64,000 nucleotides of DNA, from NCBI RefSeq assembly GCF_000013045.1, contig NC_007677.1, positions 3,454,001 to 3,518,000 on the forward strand. Reading direction: 5' to 3'. Source of the DNA: Salinibacter ruber DSM 13855. Its GTDB lineage: Bacteria; Bacteroidota; Rhodothermia; Rhodothermales; Salinibacteraceae. The notes beneath the pieces were generated by a model. That model searched no databases. It saw only the letters and a list, made by a program, of their open reading frames with translations, and was not told the DNA's origin. Below, one piece after another: positions 47,149-55,871 of the stretch. Within the stretch, counting starts at the first letter, position 1; each line of letters begins with the position of its first letter. Made by a program: the position numbers and the translations under genes.

Positions 47149-47189
47149 GACTCGCTTCTCAATGAAGCCCGCGGCGCAGGGCCGGTCCC

Positions 47190-47232
47190 AAAAAACGCCG
47201 CCGCCCTCCGGACCCCGGACGACGACGGCGCA
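47190..47232 (-). terminator. Terminator of clpB
   Basis: An imperfect GC-rich hairpin (CGCCG...CGGCG outer arms, TCCGG/CCGGA inner) that on the minus strand runs into TTTTTT (47190-47195). It lies 35 bp after the clpB stop. Confidence 0.7.
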
Positions 47233-47266
47233 GCTGTTCCGCCTCTTGCATTCCAGGCCTCGTGGG

Positions 47267-49957
47267 TTAGGCGTCAACGGCCGCGGCCCCGTCCCCGCCG
47301 GTCGCGGCGGCGTCGGCGGCCTGCTCGGCCCCCGCCGGTGCCACGGCCTCGAACGTGAGGCCCTCCTCGTCGTCGGCCCGCTCGATGCGGACGTGGTCGC
47401 CGTCGGCGATCGTGCCGTCGAGCAGCGCCTGCGAGAGGCCGTTCGACACGTGCCGCTTCATCACGCGCTTCAGCGGGCGGGCGCCGAAGGCCGGGTCGTA
47501 GCCGCGGTCGGCGAGCCAGTCCTTCGCGTCGTCGGACAGCTCGAGCGACAGGTCGTGGTTCTTGTCCGCGATCTGCTGGACACGCCCGAACTGGATCTCG
47601 ACGATCTCGCGGATGTGCTCGCGGCTAAGCGAGCGGAACATCACGATGTCGTCGATCCGGTTCAGGAATTCGGGCTTCACCTGGCGGCGCAGCATCTTGA
47701 GGACCTCCTCCTCAAGCTCCTGATGCTCGCGCTCCGAGAGGTACCCGCCCTCCACCTCGTCCATCCGCTCCGAGATCACGTCGGAGCCCATGTTCGAGGT
47801 CATGATGATGATCGTGTTCGTGAAGTCGACCGTGCGCCCCTGGTTGTCGGTCAGGCGCCCGTCGTCGAGCACCTGCAGGAGCACGTTGAAGATCTCGGGG
47901 TGCGCCTTCTCGATCTCGTCGAGGAGCACCACGGAGTAGGGCTTGCGCCGGACCGCCTCGGTAAGCTGGCCGCCCTCCTCGTAGCCGACGTAGCCGGGGG
48001 CCGCGCCGATAAGGCGGCTGGCCGTGTGGCGCTCCTGGTACTCGCTCATGTCGATGCGCACCATCGCGTCCTCGTCGTCGAAGAGGAACGTGGCGAGCGT
48101 CTTCGCCAGTTCCGTCTTCCCCACGCCGGTGGTGCCCAGGAAGATGAACGAACCGATCGGCTGATCGCCCTCCTGCATGCCGGTGCGCCCCCGGCGGACG
48201 GCGTTGGAGACGACCTCGATGGCCTCGTCCTGGCCGACCACGCGCTCCGACAGCTCCTCTTCCATGCGGAGGAGCTTCGCGCGCTCGCTCTCCAGCATCT
48301 TCGACACCGGAATGCCGGTCCAGTTGGAGACGATCTCGGCGATGTCCTCGCCGTCGACCTCCTCCTTCAGCAGCGCGCCGTCCTCCTGGATCTCTTCGAG
48401 CTTCTGGTTGGCCGCCTCGGCCTCCTCCTTCAGGTCCGGAATTTCGCCGTACTGAATTTCGGCGACCGCGTCGTACTTGCCCTCCCGCTCCAGGTTTTCG
48501 GCCTTCACGCGGAGCTCATCGATGCGCTCCTTCGCGGAGCGAACCGTCTGGATCAGGTCCTTCTCCTCCGTCCAGCGGGCCTTCAGCTCGTCGCGCTCGT
48601 CCTCGAGGTCGGCGATCTTCCGGTCGATCTCGTCGAGCTTCTCGGCCTGGTCCCCCTCGTCGCGCTTCACGGCCTCGCGCTCAATTTCGAGCTGCCGGAT
48701 CTCCCGCTCCAACTGGTCGAGGTCCGCGGGCATCGAGTCGATCTCCATGCGGAGGCGGGCGGCCGACTCGTCGATCAGGTCGATCGCCTTGTCCGGCAGC
48801 TGCCGGTCGGTGATATAGCGCTCGCTGAGGTCGGCGGCGTTGATGAGCGCGCTGTCGTTGATGCGCACGCCGTGGTGCACCTCGTAGCGTTCCTTGAGGC
48901 CGCGCAGGATCGAGACCGTGTCCTCCACGCTCGGCTCTTCTACGAGCACCTTCTGGAAGCGGCGCTCCAGGGCCCGATCGTCCTCGATGTGCTTGCGAAA
49001 TTCGTCGAGCGTGGTCGCGCCGATGGCACGCAGCTCCCCGCGGGCGAGAGCGGGCTTCAGAATGTTGGCCGCGTCCATGGCGCCCTCCGACGCCCCGGCC
49101 CCCACGAGCGTGTGCAGCTCGTCGATGAAGAGGACGATCTCGCCGTCGGACTCGGACACCTCGTTGACGACCGCCTTGAGCCGGTCCTCAAACTCCCCCC
49201 GGTACTTGGAGCCGGCCAGAAGCGCCCCCATGTCGAGCGCCACAATGCGCTTCGACTGCATCGACTCCGGCACGTCGCCCTGCACGATGCGCGTGGCGAT
49301 GCCCTCGGCGATGGCCGTCTTGCCGACGCCGGCCTCGCCCACGAGCACCGGGTTGTTCTTGGTGCGGCGGCTCAGAATCTGCAGCACGCGGCGGATCTCC
49401 TGCTCGCGCCCGATCACCGGGTCGATGTCGCCCTCGCGGGCCATCGCGTTCAGGTCCTGGGCGAAGCGGTCGAGCGCCTCGTAGCGACTCTCGGCGTGGG
49501 GGTCGTCGGCGCCCTGCCCGCCGCGCACGTCCTCCAGCGCCTCCATGACGTGCTCCTTCGAGCCGCCCTGGGCGCGAAGGGCCTGTCCGATCTCGTTCTG
49601 GCCCTCGACGAGGCCGATGAGGAGGTGCTCGGTCGAGACGTACTCGTCGTCCATCACGTCCGCCTCGGCGCGGGCGCGGTCGAACACCTTCTTCAGCTCC
49701 TCCCCCACATACTGGTCGCCAGCACTCGCGCCCGTCACCGTGGGCAACGACTCTAGGGCCGCCTCCACCTCCGTGCGGAGGCGATCGAGGCTCACCCCCA
49801 CACGCCGCAGGATCGACACGGCCACGCTGTCGGGGTCGCTCAGGAAGGCCTCCAGCAGGTGCGGCGGCTCAATGCCCTGGTGGTTCTTGGAGGCCGCCAG
49901 CTCCATCGCCTTCTGCACGGCCTCCTGGGCCTTGACGGTAAATTTTTGCAGGTTCAT
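47267..49957 (-). CDS. clpB: ClpB-type AAA+ disaggregase
   Basis: An 896-residue Hsp100. N-terminal Clp repeats (about 1-150), NBD1 with [13 protein letters not shown] and [13 protein letters not shown], a ClpB-type coiled-coil middle domain (about 400-540, [19 protein letters not shown] and [10 protein letters not shown]), and NBD2 with [12 protein letters not shown] and the [15 protein letters not shown] Walker B. The coiled-coil insert favours ClpB over ClpC/ClpA, though the N-domain ([21 protein letters not shown]) is conserved in both. It rescues aggregated proteins with DnaK. Divergent from the phasin gene. Confidence 0.92.
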   Translation of the reverse strand: MNLQKFTVKAQEAVQKAMELAASKNHQGIEPPHLLEAFLSDPDSVAVSILRRVGVSLDRLRTEVEAALESLPTVTGASAGDQYVGEELKKVFDRARAEADVMDDEYVSTEHLLIGLVEGQNEIGQALRAQGGSKEHVMEALEDVRGGQGADDPHAESRYEALDRFAQDLNAMAREGDIDPVIGREQEIRRVLQILSRRTKNNPVLVGEAGVGKTAIAEGIATRIVQGDVPESMQSKRIVALDMGALLAGSKYRGEFEDRLKAVVNEVSESDGEIVLFIDELHTLVGAGASEGAMDAANILKPALARGELRAIGATTLDEFRKHIEDDRALERRFQKVLVEEPSVEDTVSILRGLKERYEVHHGVRINDSALINAADLSERYITDRQLPDKAIDLIDESAARLRMEIDSMPADLDQLEREIRQLEIEREAVKRDEGDQAEKLDEIDRKIADLEDERDELKARWTEEKDLIQTVRSAKERIDELRVKAENLEREGKYDAVAEIQYGEIPDLKEEAEAANQKLEEIQEDGALLKEEVDGEDIAEIVSNWTGIPVSKMLESERAKLLRMEEELSERVVGQDEAIEVVSNAVRRGRTGMQEGDQPIGSFIFLGTTGVGKTELAKTLATFLFDDEDAMVRIDMSEYQERHTASRLIGAAPGYVGYEEGGQLTEAVRRKPYSVVLLDEIEKAHPEIFNVLLQVLDDGRLTDNQGRTVDFTNTIIIMTSNMGSDVISERMDEVEGGYLSEREHQELEEEVLKMLRRQVKPEFLNRIDDIVMFRSLSREHIREIVEIQFGRVQQIADKNHDLSLELSDDAKDWLADRGYDPAFGARPLKRVMKRHVSNGLSQALLDGTIADGDHVRIERADDEEGLTFEAVAPAGAEQAADAAATGGDGAAAVDA

Positions 49958-50117
49958 AAGTCAATCTTGGGGTTGGTCAAACGGCAATGGGAGTGCGGCG
50001 CGGCCCTCGGCCCAAGCGGGCGTCCCTGGACGAGCCTCCACGCTATGCATCCCGTGTAATAGACGAAAAGTGTACCAGCCGGCAGTGATCTGACAGGATG
50101 ACAGAGAGTTGTTTGGT

Positions 50118-50163
50118 CCGTGATGCGTGAAGCATGAGGAGGAAAAAACGTCACGCATCACGG
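50118..50163. repeat. Perfect 13-bp inverted repeat in the clpB-phasin divergent region
   Basis: CCGTGATGCGTGA (50118-50130) and TCACGCATCACGG (50151-50163) are exact complements around a 20-nt loop containing GGAGGAAAAAACG. The 389-bp divergent region holds no gene. There is no T-run after the stem, so it is not a standard terminator. It is either a regulatory cruciform or a REP-like element built from TGATGCGTGA words. Confidence 0.75.
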
Positions 50164-50271
50164 TTCACGCTTCTGCCAGTGTGCGGAGCGTTCTGCCATC
50201 CCGCAATATCCCCATTCAATTCGTGCCGCGTTTCATTCCAGCCCGGAACCAATGACGCGCTGCGTTATTAC

Positions 50272-50279
50272 TATATTTG
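50272..50279 (+). promoter_or_regulatory. Possible Bacteroidota-type -7 box of the phasin gene
   Basis: TATATTTG matches the Bacteroidota TAnnTTTG element, 68 bp before the phasin ATG in a locally AT-rich patch. No convincing -33 TTTG was found at the expected distance. Confidence 0.3.
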
Positions 50280-50346
50280 CAGTGTCTCACACATTGCAAT
50301 TGTGCTTTCCTCGCAGGCCCATCCATCAACGAGTTGACGGACTGCC

Positions 50347-51006
50347 ATGACGGCCACGAACGACGAGACGCCCACGGACGACCGGAAAGGCTTCTCCTTG
50401 AAGACGCTGCCCGACGAGGTATCGGGACGGGCGCGCGAGATTTGGCTCGCCGGCCTCGGGGCGCTGGAGCGGCTCGAACAGGAGGGCGACAAGGTGTTTG
50501 AGACGCTCGTTGAGCGCGGCCGAAACTACGAGGACGCGCGCCGCGACCAGATCGAAAAGGCCACCGAGACCGTCCGCGAGCAGCAGGAAACCCTTACCGA
50601 AGACGTGACCCAGCGGCTCGACGACGCCACGCAGTCGGTGGAGCAGGCCGTCTCGGACACCCTCAGCGGCACGCTCGGCCAGCTCGGATTGGCCAGCCGC
50701 AGTGAGGTGCGCAACCTGTCTCGGCGCGTGGGGGAGCTGTCGAAAAAGCTGGACGCCCTCTCGGAGATGCTCAACGCTCAGCAGACGGCCGTCGAGCCCC
50801 GTGTCTTTCACGTCGCGCCCAGCGACGACGGGTGGAGCATCACGGTGGAGGGGGAGGAGGCCCCCGTCGGCACCCACGACACGAAGAAGGAGGCCGTCAG
50901 CACGGCCCGTGCCACGGCCAAGGAGCAGGCGCCCAGCCAACTCGTCGTCCACAAACAGGACCGTTCGGTCCAGGAGAGCTTCTCGTACGAGGCGGACGAG
51001 GCGTAG
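50347..51006 (+). CDS. Phasin-like protein fused to a DUF2188 domain
   Basis: A 219-residue protein. The N-terminal half is a phasin/polyhydroxyalkanoate-granule type amphipathic coiled coil (REIWLAGLGALERLEQEGDK, VFETLVERGR, RDQIEKATETVREQQETLTE). After a hinge (SRSEVRNLSRRVGELSKKLDALSEML) comes a C-terminal DUF2188-like domain of about 65 residues (RVFHVAPSDDGWSITVEG, ATAKEQAPSQLVVHKQDR). It may coat PHA granules or act as a stress-linked scaffold. A strong terminator follows. The fusion is unusual to me. Confidence 0.82.
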   Translation: MTATNDETPTDDRKGFSLKTLPDEVSGRAREIWLAGLGALERLEQEGDKVFETLVERGRNYEDARRDQIEKATETVREQQETLTEDVTQRLDDATQSVEQAVSDTLSGTLGQLGLASRSEVRNLSRRVGELSKKLDALSEMLNAQQTAVEPRVFHVAPSDDGWSITVEGEEAPVGTHDTKKEAVSTARATAKEQAPSQLVVHKQDRSVQESFSYEADEA

Positions 51007-51040
51007 CCTTCGGTTCGGCCTGACCATCCCGTACGGCACG

Positions 51041-51075
51041 AAAGCGGCCATCCCTCCAGGGTCGGCCGCTTTTTT
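51041..51075 (+). terminator. Terminator of the phasin gene
   Basis: AAAGCGGCC (51041-51049) pairs with GGCCGCTTT (51064-51072), with an inner CCCT/AGGG, followed by a T-run through 51075. It lies 35 bp after the phasin stop. Confidence 0.88.
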
Positions 51076-51130
51076 CGTACATGCCTCCGCCTCCACACCG
51101 CTCAATGCCATCGACGCGTCCCCCCTCCTC

Positions 51131-51496
51131 ATGCACGCCGGAAGCCTCCGCGAGAAGCTGGAGCAGTTCGACGAACAGTGGGCGCCCCGCATCATCGCGG
51201 CAGTGAACGACCAGCACGTCAAGCTCGCCAAGCTGGAGGGGCCGTTCGACTGGCACCACCACGACGGCGCGGACGAGTTTTTTCTCGTCCTCCGTGGACG
51301 GCTCGTCATCGAGTTCCGGGACGCGGACGATCGGCGGCTCGACGAGGGCGACTTCTGCGTCGTCCCGAGCGGCACCGACCACCGCCCGGTCGCCCCCGAC
51401 GGGGAAGCGCACGTTCTCCTCGTGGAGCCCGCCGCCACCCGCAACACCGGGAATCTCGACACCGACCGCACGGTTGAGGATCCCGAATGGATTTGA
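51131..51496 (+). CDS. Small cupin-domain protein
   Basis: A 121-residue single-domain cupin. Motif 1 is FDWHHHDGADEFFLVLRG (His cluster and Glu as metal ligands) and motif 2 FCVVPSGTDHRPVA (His ligand). ATG 51131 (MHAGSLREKLEQF) fits the usual start of this mannose-6-phosphate-isomerase-like small cupin group. No catalytic role can be assigned; small cupins often bind metals or sugars. It starts 55 bp after the phasin terminator. Confidence 0.85.
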   Translation: MHAGSLREKLEQFDEQWAPRIIAAVNDQHVKLAKLEGPFDWHHHDGADEFFLVLRGRLVIEFRDADDRRLDEGDFCVVPSGTDHRPVAPDGEAHVLLVEPAATRNTGNLDTDRTVEDPEWI

Positions 51497-51609
51497 GCCG
51501 CCGGCTCGGGTCGGGGCGGACCGCTGGGGGCGGCTCCGCGAGGCGCGCGCCGCCGCGTCTCTTCCACCGACGGCAACACGTTTTTCTTTTCCAGAGCGCC
51601 CGCCTCCTC

Positions 51610-52080
51610 ATGATCCACCAGGACGTGCTCATGCGGCAGATCCGCCAGTTCACGAAGGCGATCGCCACGCTGCTGGGCCAGTCGTCCCGCGAACAACCCG
51701 ACGACCTGCTGCAGGGGATCGATGAGGCCTGCCGCACCCACCTCGACGGGCGGGCCGAGGACCTGCGGACGCTGCCGCCCGACGCGCTGATGGAGCTGTG
51801 CCACGAGAACGACCGGTTTGTGCCGGACGTGGCCCAGACGCTCGCCCGTGCCCTCCACCGGATGGGCGAAACCTACGAGTACCGGGACGACGACGAGAAG
51901 GCCGGGGGCTGCTTCGCCCGGTCCCTCCTCCTCTACCGCCACCTCCTCCACGACCCGGACGCCCCGGTCTCCTGGCAGGCCGGCACGACCGTCGCCGCGC
52001 TGTCGAAGCGGGTCGACGCGTTGCCCGTGGACGACGCCACTCAGGAGGCGCTGGACGCGATGCGGAACGGAGCAGACTAG
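51610..52080 (+). CDS. Small helical protein, DUF6483-like
   Basis: A 156-residue protein beginning MIHQDVLMRQIRQFTKAIATLLG, the pattern of DUF6483-like proteins, then an all-helical, TPR-like acidic body (LTLARALHRMGETYEYRDDDEKA-type segments, CFARSLLLYRHLL). It starts at ATG 51610, after a less plausible upstream extension. Its stop overlaps that of the convergent ABC transporter by four bases. Function unknown. Confidence 0.7.
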   Translation: MIHQDVLMRQIRQFTKAIATLLGQSSREQPDDLLQGIDEACRTHLDGRAEDLRTLPPDALMELCHENDRFVPDVAQTLARALHRMGETYEYRDDDEKAGGCFARSLLLYRHLLHDPDAPVSWQAGTTVAALSKRVDALPVDDATQEALDAMRNGAD

Positions 52081-53882
52081 TCAAGCATCCCTTCGTCGAC
52101 TCCGCTCGGCTCCCGAAACTGATACGACGCGAGCCGGCGGTAGAGCCCGCCCGCCTGCATCAGCTCGGCGTGGGTGCCGCGCTGCACGACGCGGCCGTCG
52201 TCGAGCACGAAGAGGCGGTCGGCCGTCTGGACGGTGGAGAGGCGGTGCGCGATGATGAACGTGGTGCGCCCTTCCATGAGCCGCTCCAGGGCCTCCTGCA
52301 CGAGGGCCTCCGACGCCGAATCGAGGGACGAGGTGGCCTCGTCCAGGAGCAGCAGCCGCGCGTCGCGCAACAGGGCCCGGGCGATGGCCACGCGCTGGCG
52401 CTGCCCGCCGCTCAGCTTGACGCCTCGCTCGCCCACCTCCGAGTCGTAGCCCTCGGGCAGGTCCACGATGAAGTCGTGCGCGTTGGCGGCGCGGGCCGCC
52501 TCGGCCACCGCCTCGTCGGACGCGTCGAGCCGCCCGTAGCGGATGTTCTCCCCGATCGTGGCGTTGAAAAGGTGCACCTCCTGCGACACGGACGCGATCT
52601 GGGCACGCAGCGATTGTCGCGAGACGTCGCTCAGGTCGTGGCCGTCGACGCGGACACGCCCCTCCTGGGGAGCGTAGAAGCGGGGAATCAGGCTCATCAG
52701 GGTCGACTTCCCCGCGCCGCTCGGTCCCACGAGGGCGACCGTCTCGCCCGCCGCCACGTCGAGCGAGATGTCCTTGAGCACGGGCCGCCCCTCGTCGTAG
52801 GCAAAGGTCACGTCGTCGAGGCGCACACGGCCGTCGATCGGGGGCAGGTCGATGGCGTCCGCGGCGTCGCGGAGGTGGGGCTCGGTGTCGAGCAGGTCGA
52901 ACAGGCGCTCGGTCGCCCCCGCGGCGCTGTTGAAGGTGGAGTAGAGCTGCGACATGCTGCTCACGCTCCGCGCGATGTTGAAGGCGTAGAACACGAACGC
53001 CACGAGGTCTCCCTCCGTGAGCCGCCCGGCCAGCACCTCGATGCCGCCGTACCAGAAGATCGCCACGAGGGCGGCGAAGAAAAGCAGCCCCACCGTCGAC
53101 TCGAACAGGGCCGTGACGACCACCCGGTAGCGCGCCGTGCCGAAGAGGTCCTCCACCGCCTCGTTGTAGCGGTCCACCTCGTAGTCGGACCGCGCAAACG
53201 CCTTGACGACGCGGATGGACGCGAGGGCCTCCTCCGCCACGGCGGTCGTGTCGGCCAGCCGGTCCTGGATGTCGCGGGCGAGCGCCCGAATCTTGCGCCC
53301 GAAGTAGATCGCAAACCCGGTGACGGCCGGCACGATGAGGAAGATGATGAGGCTGAGGCGCCAGTTGAGCACCACCATGAGCGCCACCGAGCCCACCAGC
53401 GAGAGCGACTGGGTCAGAAAATTGGGGAGCGCGTCCTTCACCGCGCTCCGCACCGAGCCTACGTCGTTGGTGAGACGCGAGGTGAGGTCTCCCGTCCGGT
53501 GGTCGGTGAAGAACCGCAGGCTCTGCCGGTGGAGGTGTTGGTAAACCTTCTTGCGCAGGTCCGCGACCACGCGCTCGCCGGTCCAGCCCAGCAGGTATTT
53601 GCCCCCAAAGGCCGCCGCGGAGCGGGCCAGAAAGAGCACGATAAGCGCCACGGTCAGCCAGTCGAGCAGGGCCCGGTTTTCCTGCTGAAACACCGCGTCC
53701 ACCAGCTCGCGCAGTCCCAACGGCACGACGAGTGCCACCGCCGCCCCCACCACGGTGAGCACCACGGCCCCCACGAGGCGGACCCGGTAGGGCCACCCGA
53801 GCCGAAGGATGCGCCGGAGGGACGTCCACAGCCGCTCGGGGCGGAGCGACGGCTCTTCAGACGTAGAATCGGTCTCCGGCAT
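52077..53882 (-). CDS. MsbA-like ABC exporter (fused TM-NBD half-transporter)
   Basis: A 601-residue protein: six transmembrane helices (about 30-310; e.g. LVGAVVLTVVGAAVALVVPLGL) with cytoplasmic coupling loops, then a nucleotide-binding domain with Walker A GPSGAGKST, Q-loop, signature KLSGGQRQRVAIARALL, Walker B LLLLDEATSSLD and H-loop AHRLST. It acts as a homodimer, probably exporting lipid or a hydrophobic compound. No accessory genes indicate a specific substrate. Confidence 0.93.
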   Translation of the reverse strand: MPETDSTSEEPSLRPERLWTSLRRILRLGWPYRVRLVGAVVLTVVGAAVALVVPLGLRELVDAVFQQENRALLDWLTVALIVLFLARSAAAFGGKYLLGWTGERVVADLRKKVYQHLHRQSLRFFTDHRTGDLTSRLTNDVGSVRSAVKDALPNFLTQSLSLVGSVALMVVLNWRLSLIIFLIVPAVTGFAIYFGRKIRALARDIQDRLADTTAVAEEALASIRVVKAFARSDYEVDRYNEAVEDLFGTARYRVVVTALFESTVGLLFFAALVAIFWYGGIEVLAGRLTEGDLVAFVFYAFNIARSVSSMSQLYSTFNSAAGATERLFDLLDTEPHLRDAADAIDLPPIDGRVRLDDVTFAYDEGRPVLKDISLDVAAGETVALVGPSGAGKSTLMSLIPRFYAPQEGRVRVDGHDLSDVSRQSLRAQIASVSQEVHLFNATIGENIRYGRLDASDEAVAEAARAANAHDFIVDLPEGYDSEVGERGVKLSGGQRQRVAIARALLRDARLLLLDEATSSLDSASEALVQEALERLMEGRTTFIIAHRLSTVQTADRLFVLDDGRVVQRGTHAELMQAGGLYRRLASYQFREPSGVDEGMLD

Positions 53883-54145
53883 GGGCGGTGCGGGCGGACG
53901 GCGTTGTGGTCGTGCGTGTCGGCTTCAGTGAGTCAACCTTTTCTGCGACGGCAGGGATTCGCGGGGGGGCGTTCTCGTTTGGGAAAAAGACGCCAAACCA
54001 GTTGCTTAGCGCCGCGAATGGAGGCAGGTTGGCGCTCTGACTCGTTTCCCCAAACGGCCCCTCGACTGTGAAGCCGTGCGCAACAACCACGAGGCGTGCG
54101 TGTGAAAGGGCTAGACTCGTGTCTCCCGCCCACCACCGTCCCCCC

Positions 54146-54544
54146 ATGCGCTTCCCTACGCCATCTGTCTTGCTTCTCCTCTCGGTCGGACTCCTCGGGG
54201 CCTGTGGCACCGCCGGCGGTGCCCTGTTCGACGACGGCCGCGAGTCGTACGTCCAGGAAAACGCGCTGTCGGGCAAAGACAGCGTCCACGTGATGGAGGG
54301 CCGCATCTACCGCGGCATGCCGATCGACCACGCGCTGGCGGCCCTGGGGCCGCCCGCGGGCCAAGACACCACGACGGCCGACGGCGAGACGCGCGTCGAG
54401 TACATGTACCGGTCCCGCCCCAATGCCTTCGACCCCGGCAACGTCCCCCGGGCGTACGTCTATGCGGAGGAGCAGACAGTGACCGACTGGACGGGCCTCG
54501 ACCGGATCCCCCGCTTCGACGCGTACTACGAGGGCGGGATGTGA
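54146..54544 (+). CDS. Small outer-membrane lipoprotein, SmpA/BamE-like
   Basis: A 132-residue lipoprotein (lipobox LLGAC). The mature part has GRIYRGMPIDHALAALGPPAGQD, reminiscent of the G-M-x(5)-L-G-x-P core of SmpA/OmlA/BamE-type domains, followed by beta strands (RVEYMYRSRPNAF, RAYVYAEEQTVTDW). ATG 54146 is chosen for the signal peptide. The similarity is weak and function is not established. Confidence 0.68.
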   Translation: MRFPTPSVLLLLSVGLLGACGTAGGALFDDGRESYVQENALSGKDSVHVMEGRIYRGMPIDHALAALGPPAGQDTTTADGETRVEYMYRSRPNAFDPGNVPRAYVYAEEQTVTDWTGLDRIPRFDAYYEGGM

Positions 54545-54709
54545 CGCGACGATCGGTCCGGCCCCCTTCGCCCGACAACGCCGAACGCGCCCAAAGACAA
54601 TCTTGGCCCCCGGCGAATGCGCGCAGGGGCTCATTTTCCTCGCGTGCCCCTCACAAAGGACCCTGCCGGCCTGCTTTCCCACCGGTAAAGCCTCTCCCAC
54701 TTTTCATTC

Positions 54710-54749
54710 CTCAATAATGAGCATCACACCTCAAGAATGAGCGTCACGA
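54710..54749 (+). repeat. Near-perfect 20-bp tandem duplication spanning the lacI-type start codon
   Basis: The 20 nt at 54710-54729 and 54730-54749 differ at only three positions (CTCAATAATGAGCATCAC versus CTCAAGAATGAGCGTCAC). Each copy contains an ATG-AGC. Only the second (54737) is in frame with the LacI protein; the first opens a 7-codon minicistron ending in the second copy. Confidence 0.85.
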
Positions 54750-55732
54750 TTCGCGATGTCGCCGACGAGGCAAGTGTATCGGCGACCACTGTCTCACGAG
54801 TCTTCAACCACGACCACCTGGTCAACAGCGAGACTCGGGAACATGTGCTCGAAGTAGCGCAGCGCATGGGCTACGCTCCCGATGCCACTGCCCGAAGCCT
54901 CAGCAGTGGCCGTACGCGTTCCATCGGGGTCATCCTCCCCGCCCCGCACGGCGAGTTTTTCTCGGAGCTGATTCGGGGGCTCGACGACGCCGCGCAGGAG
55001 GCCGACCATTTTCTACTCATCGCGAGTTCACACTACAACCCGGATGAGGGCAGGTCGGCCTTGGAATCACTGGCTGGGCGCGTGGACGGGCTGGTGATTA
55101 TGACGCCTCGGGCGCGGTCCGATCCGTTGACCGAAGGAATGGACCTTCCGACGGTTTTCGTTAACAGCGAGCTCCAGGGGGATGCTTTCGACCTGTACCG
55201 CATGGAAAACCGTGAGGGTGCTGCCCACGCAGTGCGTCATCTGATCGAGGCGGGGCATTCCCGGATTGCCGCCATCACCGGACCGCCTGGAAGCTACGAC
55301 GTGGAGCGGCGGATGCGGGGCTATCGCGACGCCCTGGCTGAGCACGATCTCGACGAGGGTCCCCTCGTGGAGGGGGACTTCACACAGAAAAGCGGCTACC
55401 AAGCCGGGAAAAAACTTCTCGAGGGAGAGGAACTCCCGGACGCGGTTTTTGCCTGCAACGACTACATGGCGATTGGAGCCATGCTGGCCTTTCAGGAGTC
55501 CGGACTTCGCGTGCCCGACGACATCGCGGTGGCCGGGTTCGACGACATCACGAGTGCCCGCTACGCCAATCCCCCGCTCACCACGGTGCGGGTCCCGGTG
55601 TACGAGCTAGGCCGGCGGGCCGGGGAGCGGCTTCTCCAACGCGTGCAGTCCAGCCGTCCGCCAGAGTCCGAGACCTTTCGCGTCCCCCACGAGCTGAAGG
55701 TGCGCGACAGCACGAAACCGCGGGACTCGTGA
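54737..55732 (+). CDS. LacI-family transcriptional regulator of the glycan locus
   Basis: A 331-residue repressor. The N-terminal helix-turn-helix (TIRDVADEASVSATTVSRVFN) and hinge (ATARSLSSGRTRSIGVILP) precede a periplasmic-binding-protein-like sensor (about 60-325) with GFDDITSARYANPPLTTV and VELGRRAGERLL-type C-terminal segments. It probably senses a sugar from the locus. Operator-like GAAAC/GTTTC palindromes upstream of susC are the likely target. It is 139 bp upstream of the symporter gene. Confidence 0.94.
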   Translation: MSVTIRDVADEASVSATTVSRVFNHDHLVNSETREHVLEVAQRMGYAPDATARSLSSGRTRSIGVILPAPHGEFFSELIRGLDDAAQEADHFLLIASSHYNPDEGRSALESLAGRVDGLVIMTPRARSDPLTEGMDLPTVFVNSELQGDAFDLYRMENREGAAHAVRHLIEAGHSRIAAITGPPGSYDVERRMRGYRDALAEHDLDEGPLVEGDFTQKSGYQAGKKLLEGEELPDAVFACNDYMAIGAMLAFQESGLRVPDDIAVAGFDDITSARYANPPLTTVRVPVYELGRRAGERLLQRVQSSRPPESETFRVPHELKVRDSTKPRDS

Positions 55733-55871
55733 CGGGTCCATGGGGGCGTCACGTCTCGATTGATCCCAGGCGGGCCGGGAAGATGACTTCTCCTGCGTCC
55801 TGAAAGCCGAGGGGGGACCCTCATCGCCTCCGTCGTCTGACAGTTGTGGCCACACACGGCCCCAGTGCCCT

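Noticed and set aside
47072-49756. 894-codon plus-strand open frame opposite clpB
   Set aside because: Antisense shadow of a conserved ClpB; its composition is the complement of the real frame.
54710-54749. Possible CRISPR-like direct repeat
   Set aside because: Only two adjacent copies with no spacer; a simple tandem duplication. No CRISPR array seen anywhere in the window.
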